Assembly: GCF_003351105.1 (NCBI RefSeq) | Contig: NZ_NKRG01000001.1 | Coordinates: forward strand, 186,001-250,000 | Origin: Thermosipho africanus Ob7 | GTDB taxonomy: Bacteria; Thermotogota; Thermotogae; Thermotogales; Fervidobacteriaceae | Direction of reading: 5' to 3' | DNA: 64,000 bases | Part shown: positions 58,920 through 64,000 of the stretch, piece after piece | Position numbering within the stretch: position 1 is the stretch's first letter | Layout: the number at the start of each line of letters is the position of its first letter | The notes under the pieces: model-generated | Told to the model about the DNA's origin: nothing | The model's input: only the letters and a program-made list of their open reading frames with translations | Databases searched by the model: none | Position numbers and translations under genes: made by a program

Positions 58920-59684
58920 ATGAGCTTTTTAAAGAAAGAATTTGAATTGTATAAAAATTTATTTGGAAAATATAAATTAAATATTGAATCCCTAAAGATA
59001 GTGCCTGAAGGAAAAGCCTTGGAGGCAGGAGATGTTTTTGTAATCTATGGTGATATTTTAGTGTATGGAGTTGTTATTGAAAAAAATGGGGATTTAGCTG
59101 AATGCGTTTTGCTTTCTCAAGATGTTTTTTTAAGTAGCTCAAAAGCTTTAAAAATAAAAATAAATCATTTAGTTGATTATGTTTACGTGACACACGTAAA
59201 TTTTTATATTGAAGATAATTTTGCAAAAAATTATTGTCAAGTCATTATAAATGTAAAAGAAGATATCAACAAAATTGCTGAAAATGTTGAAGAATTAGAA
59301 GAACAAATCTATACAGGTCCAAGAAAAGAATATTTTGATCTATTGATCGACCAAATATCTTTATTGTACGATATTTTCTTTGAGAAGATTTTTGATGAGA
59401 CCAAAGAAGAAGACAAAATAATAGAAATAAATATTCCATACGCTAGTGAATTTGCGTTAGTTGCAGGGACAAATAGTTTAAGAGGGGAAAATTTTGTTGG
59501 TATTGTTGAAAACAATACCCTAAAAGTTTATTTGCAAGATAACGCTATTGGTAAAAAAGGAAAGTTGATTTTTAAAAACCAGGTTATCTATGAAGGAGAA
59601 CTGCCAAATGCCTTTGTGTCAAATAATATAAAAGTATCAGTTGAAGATTTAAAAAAATTTTTAGTTATTGAGGTGATTGATTGA
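58920..59684 (+). CDS. CalpT-like sigma-sequestering protein (MazF-like fold), candidate protease target
   Basis: A 254-residue protein, ATG behind AGGAGG. Residues 28-110 (LEAGDVFVIYGDILVYGVVIEKNG, VFLSSSKALKIKINHLVDYVYV) look like the SH3-type barrel of MazF. A helical linker (NKIAENVEELEEQI, residues 115-165) and a beta-rich C-terminal domain (residues 175-254) follow. In CRISPR-Lon systems the MazF homologue CalpT binds the sigma factor and is cut by the Lon protease; size and position between sigma and Lon genes fit. Sequence resemblance alone is weak; context carries the call. Confidence 0.55.
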   Translation: MSFLKKEFELYKNLFGKYKLNIESLKIVPEGKALEAGDVFVIYGDILVYGVVIEKNGDLAECVLLSQDVFLSSSKALKIKINHLVDYVYVTHVNFYIEDNFAKNYCQVIINVKEDINKIAENVEELEEQIYTGPRKEYFDLLIDQISLLYDIFFEKIFDETKEEDKIIEINIPYASEFALVAGTNSLRGENFVGIVENNTLKVYLQDNAIGKKGKLIFKNQVIYEGELPNAFVSNNIKVSVEDLKKFLVIEVID

Positions 59685-61123
59685 TGTTTTCAAGGCTGTT
59701 GAGTTCAAATTCTTCTGATTTTTTAAAAATCTTGGAGCGTGACGACATTACAGTAAAGGAAGCAATTGAGTCTTTTATAAATGCGGAAGACTTTGATAAT
59801 GAATTTCTTGTTTTTTATGAGATAGTAAAAAAAATTAAAGAAAAAAAGATTGTTGATTTAAATCAAGAATTATTAAAAAAATTCTTTAATGGAGAAGAAG
59901 AAATAATATTTGATATTTACAAAAACGATTTTGTTGAAGTTTTTTTCCCTACAGTAAACAAACTTGGAAACGGAAAAATTGCCAGAGCAATTATTTTTGA
60001 ATCAAAAAAAAGTTTTACAAATAATCCAGACTTGAAAAGTTCACTTGAGAAAATTGAAAGTCTTGTTGGTAAAAAACTTATTGTAATATTTGACAGTGAA
60101 TTTAAGGGTAATTCTTTTGAGCTTGCTGTAGCTATTGGTTCATTATGTAAAAAAATTCCTAAAAATATAGCATTTACTGGAGAAATTGATGAAAAAGGGA
60201 ATATCAAGAGAAATATTGAATATTTAGATTTAAAAATGAAAATTTGTAGTGAAAATAATTTAAAACTAATAAGTGCTTTTGATGTGGATAATGTATTTGA
60301 ACTTAAGGAATTTTTTGAAGCAAAGAAAATACATATACCAATACTAATTTCGTTAATGGCAAAAGATAAAGAATATATTAGAACTTCATATGAAGAATTA
60401 AAAGAGGCAGTTAACGAAAAATTTGAAATAAAATACAGTGATATTTTTGAAAAAATTTACGATGTAAATAAAGTTTTTGTCAAAGATAGCTTGAATGATG
60501 ATTGGGGACAAGTTTTAAAAGAAGTAAATAGCTTGCTTTACAAAATTATATCAAATAGAGGTATCCCCCATATTGCAATAATGGGGCCTGCATCATTTTC
60601 TATGGCTTTAGGTATAGCTTTAGGTGTTCAAAATCCGTTAGTTGTTTATCACAAAGCAGGAATTGAATATAAGCCTGTTATTGATCTGACTGACAATGTT
60701 AGAAAGGTAAAGAACATAGTAAATGATTATAAATTTGTAAAGTATTCAGTGGAAAATGAAAATGGTAAAAATTGTGCATTTATATTGTATTTTGCTTCTC
60801 ACAATCCATATGATGCAGTTAAAAACTTTTTAAGCAAAAATAATATTGATTCAAAATTGGTATTAATTGAACCAAATTTTGGAAAAGGGAATTTACCCGC
60901 AGAAGATTGGAGTGAAATTGTTTCAGAAATAATGTCTATTACTCAGAACATACAATTTAAACATTCTTGTGAAAACGTCTTTTTCTTTATGAGTTGTCCG
61001 GTTCCATTAGCTTTTGGAGTAGGGCTTTCATTTGGAGATTTTGCAAAGGGTTCAATATTCCACTTTGATAAAAATACGGGTGATTATATTGAGGTATTTA
61101 AAATAGAAAAAATTAGGGGGTAA
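59684..61123 (+). CDS. Lon protease-SAVED fusion (CalpL-like), cyclic-oligoadenylate-activated protease
   Basis: About 479 residues. The middle (95-225) is a Lon proteolytic domain: Ser144 in KGNSFELAVAIG, TGEIDEKGNI at 165-174, and Lys184 in YLDLKMK, giving the Ser-Lys dyad about 40 residues apart. The last ~230 residues are a SAVED domain with two related halves (HIAIMGPASFSMALGIALG near 296; VFFFMSCPVPLAFGVGLSFG near 432). SAVED binds cyclic oligonucleotides made by Cas10. No AAA+ domain is present. ATG at 59684 is preferred over the adjacent TTG because AGGTGA lies 8 bases before. Confidence 0.82.
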   Translation: MFSRLLSSNSSDFLKILERDDITVKEAIESFINAEDFDNEFLVFYEIVKKIKEKKIVDLNQELLKKFFNGEEEIIFDIYKNDFVEVFFPTVNKLGNGKIARAIIFESKKSFTNNPDLKSSLEKIESLVGKKLIVIFDSEFKGNSFELAVAIGSLCKKIPKNIAFTGEIDEKGNIKRNIEYLDLKMKICSENNLKLISAFDVDNVFELKEFFEAKKIHIPILISLMAKDKEYIRTSYEELKEAVNEKFEIKYSDIFEKIYDVNKVFVKDSLNDDWGQVLKEVNSLLYKIISNRGIPHIAIMGPASFSMALGIALGVQNPLVVYHKAGIEYKPVIDLTDNVRKVKNIVNDYKFVKYSVENENGKNCAFILYFASHNPYDAVKNFLSKNNIDSKLVLIEPNFGKGNLPAEDWSEIVSEIMSITQNIQFKHSCENVFFFMSCPVPLAFGVGLSFGDFAKGSIFHFDKNTGDYIEVFKIEKIRG

Positions 61124-61127
61124 TTTT

Positions 61128-62561
61128 ATGAAGTTATTTTTTTCCACCTTTGGAAAGATTAGTAATTATAAAGAAGTTGAATATTCTATTGATTACAACG
61201 AAAACACATTTGTAAGTCCGTTTTTACCAGATTTAATGTACAAAGCTTTTGGGGTTGATACTACAGAGCTTTTTTTACTAGATACTTTGGTAGAAAAAAA
61301 TGATTTATAAAAAGAAGATTTTAAATACGAAGACATTATTACTAGTCTGGAAAATAAGTATTCTGATTATTTTAAAAGTAAAGATTATAAAGGAAATTTA
61401 AATTTACATATTATTCCTGGTGTTGGAAGTTATAAAGAATTTAGATTTGTTGGAAACATGAATGATACATATTATATGACGTTAATTCAGCTTTTGAATA
61501 TTTTTTCAAGACCAGAAGTAATTAATTCTGAAGAAATTGAAGTGATATTTGATATTAGTTTTGGTATTAATTATCAATCTAATGTTTTATATAGAACGTT
61601 AATGGATATTTTACCAATATTGGCGTATTTCAAAAAGGTACGTTTTAAACTTACAAATGCAGAGCCTGTAATTAACACTTCAGCAGAGGGAAAAAATAAA
61701 ATTAATGTTTATGTTGTTGAAGAAAAAGTATTTGAACAGTCTATATCTTATAAAAAAGATTTTGCTAAAAAAACTATTAATGTTTTTAGAGGTTTGTCTG
61801 TTAATGAAAGAAAAGAAGTTGGGAAAAATTATATTGGAGAATTTGAAAAAAGATTAAGAAATGAAAAAAATATGGGTTTGAATGATATTTTTTTAAATTT
61901 AGAATTATATTTAAAGTCTATTTATTACGGTCTTCCTCTTTTATATTTATATACAATGAATAGAGTTGATTTTAAATATGTAGTTGATAAATCATTAGAA
62001 GTGTATAATTCATCAATTGAAATTAGAGATAGTGATGAAAAATTAAAAATGGTACTTAGGAAGTTAGAATTTTCAGAAGGTATAAAATATTTGGTGCTTG
62101 GCAGTATATTTAAGATTTACTTTGAAAATATTTATGGAACAAAATACTGTACTGAAATACCATATGATGAACTAAAGAAATTGTCAAATTTTATATGGAA
62201 AATTGATGAGTTTAAAAATCAAATTTCATTGGTTCTTGAAAAAGAGATTAAAGAGATTGAAAGTTTGTTTGATTATATAGAAGAAGGAGAAGAAATACTT
62301 TTTGATTTAGAGATTCTCAAATCAAGGAAAAATGAAAGTATAGAAGGCGAAGAAAAGGTTGAAAATACAAAAAAAGAACTAGAACCTGAAAATGATGAAT
62401 TAAAAAAACAAAATAGTAAAGAAAATTTCTCAAGAGAAGAAAGAAACTTTGTTGCTCATGGTAGTTTATCTAAAAACACTTTTTATTTGAAAAAGTATAA
62501 TTCAATGGTTTGCATAAGGTTAAATGAAGAAAAAATATGTGAATTAGGAAAAGCAATATAG
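61128..62561 (+). pseudogene. csx1: Csx1 (CARF-HEPN) ribonuclease with an in-frame TAA
   Basis: One frame runs from ATG 61128 to 62561 but has TAA at 61308-61310 (codon 61); reading through gives ~477 residues. The CARF half has LHIIPGVGSY and the Csx1-type IFDISFGINYQSNVLYRTL. The HEPN half ends with the RNase motif RNFVAHG (62442-62462; RX4H). Csx1 degrades RNA when bound to cyclic oligoadenylate. The rest is free of stops, so the change is recent, strain-specific, or an error. Restart at the ATG 61458 would lose the first CARF strands. Confidence 0.82.
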
Positions 62562-62571
62562 GGGGAGTTTA

Positions 62572-63294
62572 ATGAGAATTTATTTAGATTTAGATTTTGA
62601 AAAGTTAGAGCTTCCAATTCATTATAATCATATATTACAGTCTATCATTATAAACATGATAGATTCTAGCGGATATAGAAAATTTATACACGATGAAGGG
62701 TATGTTTTGGGAAAAAGAAAATTCAAATTATATACTTTTTCAAGATTGCTTGGGAAATTTCAAATATTTGGTAATAAAATAGCTTTTTTCAATGGTGCAA
62801 GGCTTATTATATCTTCGTTAGATGATGCTATGGTCGAATATATTATAAATTATATTTTGAAGAAAGGATATATAAATGTATTAGGTGAAAAAATATATGT
62901 TAAAGCTGCTGTTTTAAAGTCCTTTCCTTCTGCAAATTATCTTAGAGTTTCAACAAAATCTCCCGTGGTAGTTTATTCAACTTTGTTTAATTATGAAAAT
63001 AAAAAAGAAACAATTTTTTATGAACCGGATTCAAGTAAATTTTTATCTCTTGTATATGAAAACATTTTAAAAAAATACACTGCTTTTTATGGAAGCATAT
63101 CTAAAAATAATATTGAAATAAAACATGTAGGTAAAAATCCAAAAAGAGTAAAGGTAGTTTATAAGAATACGGTAATTTTTGGTTGGCTTACTGCATTTGA
63201 TATATATGGAGATTTTGAGTTACTAAAGGTTGCTTATGACGCTGGAATAGGAATGAAAAATTCAATGGGATTTGGATGTGTGGAGTTAATTTAG
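62572..63294 (+). CDS. cas6: Cas6 crRNA-processing endoribonuclease
   Basis: A 240-residue RAMP protein. The first half has IHYNHILQSIIINMID with a His near residue 17-20; the C-terminal Gly-rich loop GIGMKNSMGFGCVELI ends the protein as in Cas6. It cuts precursor crRNA within the repeat and leaves an 8-base 5' tag. GGGGGAG precedes the ATG, and it sits between csx1 and cmr1. With one array type and two arrays it probably serves both. Confidence 0.92.
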   Translation: MRIYLDLDFEKLELPIHYNHILQSIIINMIDSSGYRKFIHDEGYVLGKRKFKLYTFSRLLGKFQIFGNKIAFFNGARLIISSLDDAMVEYIINYILKKGYINVLGEKIYVKAAVLKSFPSANYLRVSTKSPVVVYSTLFNYENKKETIFYEPDSSKFLSLVYENILKKYTAFYGSISKNNIEIKHVGKNPKRVKVVYKNTVIFGWLTAFDIYGDFELLKVAYDAGIGMKNSMGFGCVELI

Positions 63295-63317
63295 GATTTT
63301 AAAGGGAGAGTGATTTT

Positions 63318-64000
63318 ATGAAAGGTTTGGAAACTTTAAAATTTAATATTGAATTTATTTCTCCATTGATAAATCGCAGAGGAAAATATAAAGATTCGAT
63401 TCTTCTGCCACAAACTGTACGTGGAGTAATGAGATATTACTTTAGGGCAACAGCTGCAAGAGTTTTTGGAAATAATTATAAAAAGATCAAAGAATTGGAA
63501 GATATTATATTTGGTTCTATTAATAACAAGTCTTTTTTTGATGTAACAGTTACTTTGCAAAAAGAAAGGAAAATAAAATTATCTGAGTTAAAGGCTTTGA
63601 GATATCCATTATATGGTGTTATTTTTACTAAAAAAAATGAAATAAAATTCAATGAAAAAATAAGTTTATTAGATTCTAGGAGTGAGTTTTTGGTAAATTT
63701 TATATTTTTTAAATCATTTTTCAAAAGAAAAATAAAAGATTGTAATAAAGTAGATGAATATTTTCATAAATTTAAGGAGTTTATCAAGGATTTATTTGTC
63801 TTAATTTCATTGGTTGGAGGATTTGGAGCAAAGGTAAAGAAAGGATTTGGACAATTTGTTATAAGAAACATAGAAAGAGATATTAAATTAGAGGACATAG
63901 GTACAATATTAAAGAATTTAGAGGAAAAGATAAAATATTTGGATAAAATTTTTATAAAAGAAAACGAGAAAAATAAGGAAAGTATTACGAATAATAGTAG
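63318..64000 (+). CDS. cmr1: Cmr1-like RAMP subunit of a type III-B complex, truncated by window end
   Basis: 227 visible residues, ATG at 63318 behind GGGAGAG; the gene runs off the end. FNIEFISPLINRRGKYK, then LPQTVRGVMRYYFRATAARVFG and the Gly-rich GGFGAKVKKGFGQFVI near residue 175 are Cmr1 features. Cmr1 sits at the 3' end of the crRNA in the type III-B complex. Further cmr genes (cas10/cmr2, cmr3-6) must lie beyond 64000. Confidence 0.87.
   Translation, partial: MKGLETLKFNIEFISPLINRRGKYKDSILLPQTVRGVMRYYFRATAARVFGNNYKKIKELEDIIFGSINNKSFFDVTVTLQKERKIKLSELKALRYPLYGVIFTKKNEIKFNEKISLLDSRSEFLVNFIFFKSFFKRKIKDCNKVDEYFHKFKEFIKDLFVLISLVGGFGAKVKKGFGQFVIRNIERDIKLEDIGTILKNLEEKIKYLDKIFIKENEKNKESITNNS

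Noticed and set aside
61308-61310. Recoding of the csx1 stop as selenocysteine or pyrrolysine
   Set aside because: The codon is TAA, which neither system uses, and no stem-loop follows it.

Overview
The window is about 32% GC and looks like a member of the Thermotogales, most likely Thermosipho (possibly Fervidobacterium). This rests on the base composition, on gene sets I know from Thermotoga (a TM287/288-type ABC exporter behind a MarR gene, tandem M42 peptidases, a TM0160-type bifunctional nuclease, a non-sporulation spoVS, a short serA next to an AGXT-type aminotransferase), and on ferredoxin-linked amino acid fermentation genes. The assignment is inference from recall; no database was searched.

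Layout. 1-5420: end of a MATE exporter gene, an M3 peptidase, a Cys-cluster protein, a multiply broken corA, and a secreted unknown. 5734-11067: iron-type alcohol dehydrogenase, then a MarR regulator with a palindromic operator and a heterodimeric ABC exporter. 11190-14138: copper island csoR-copA-SHOCT-copZ. 14320-16389: CRISPR array 1 (30 repeats, read from the minus strand), its leader, and a decayed IS. 17571-18347: Fur-box-controlled FTR1 iron permease. 18513-29543: long co-directional run (thiI, plsC, nuclease, frameshifted hydrolase-like gene, membrane proteins, ABC half-transporter, 5'-nucleotidase). 29606-30375: spoVS and five tRNAs. 30466-36356: nucleobase-degradation type cluster resembling the enterobacterial yge/ssnA genes. 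36543-38727: tRNA-Ala and two serine-pathway genes. 38999-46522: branched-chain amino acid fermentation operon (aminotransferase, two butyrate kinases around a phosphotransbutyrylase, and a four-subunit 2-oxoacid:ferredoxin oxidoreductase). 46658-48680: yicC-remA-gmk-rpoZ. 48736-53479: M42 peptidases, radical SAM protein, MFS transporter, FKBP isomerase.

53752-64000 is the most interesting part: a decayed copy of the same IS, a leader nearly identical to that of array 1, CRISPR array 2 (17 repeats), and a type III-B CRISPR-Cas locus. It runs cas2-cas1-cas2, then a short MazF-like gene, an ECF-sigma-like gene broken at a run of nine A, a MazF-like/anti-sigma-like gene, a Lon-protease-SAVED fusion, a Csx1 ribonuclease gene with an in-frame TAA, cas6, and a truncated cmr1. 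The sigma, anti-sigma-like and Lon-SAVED genes match the CRISPR-Lon (CalpS-CalpT-CalpL) logic. In that system cyclic oligoadenylate made by the type III complex activates a protease that cuts the anti-sigma and frees a sigma factor. Here it is paired with an extra MazF-like gene and, potentially, a second cyclic-nucleotide effector (Csx1).

Three genes (hydrolase-like, M42 peptidase, CRISPR sigma factor) are each frame-broken exactly at a nine-A run. This points either to transcriptional slippage or to homopolymer errors in the sequence. In-frame translation of many spacers shows that both arrays make crRNAs antisense to likely phage mRNAs, as RNA-targeting type III systems need.
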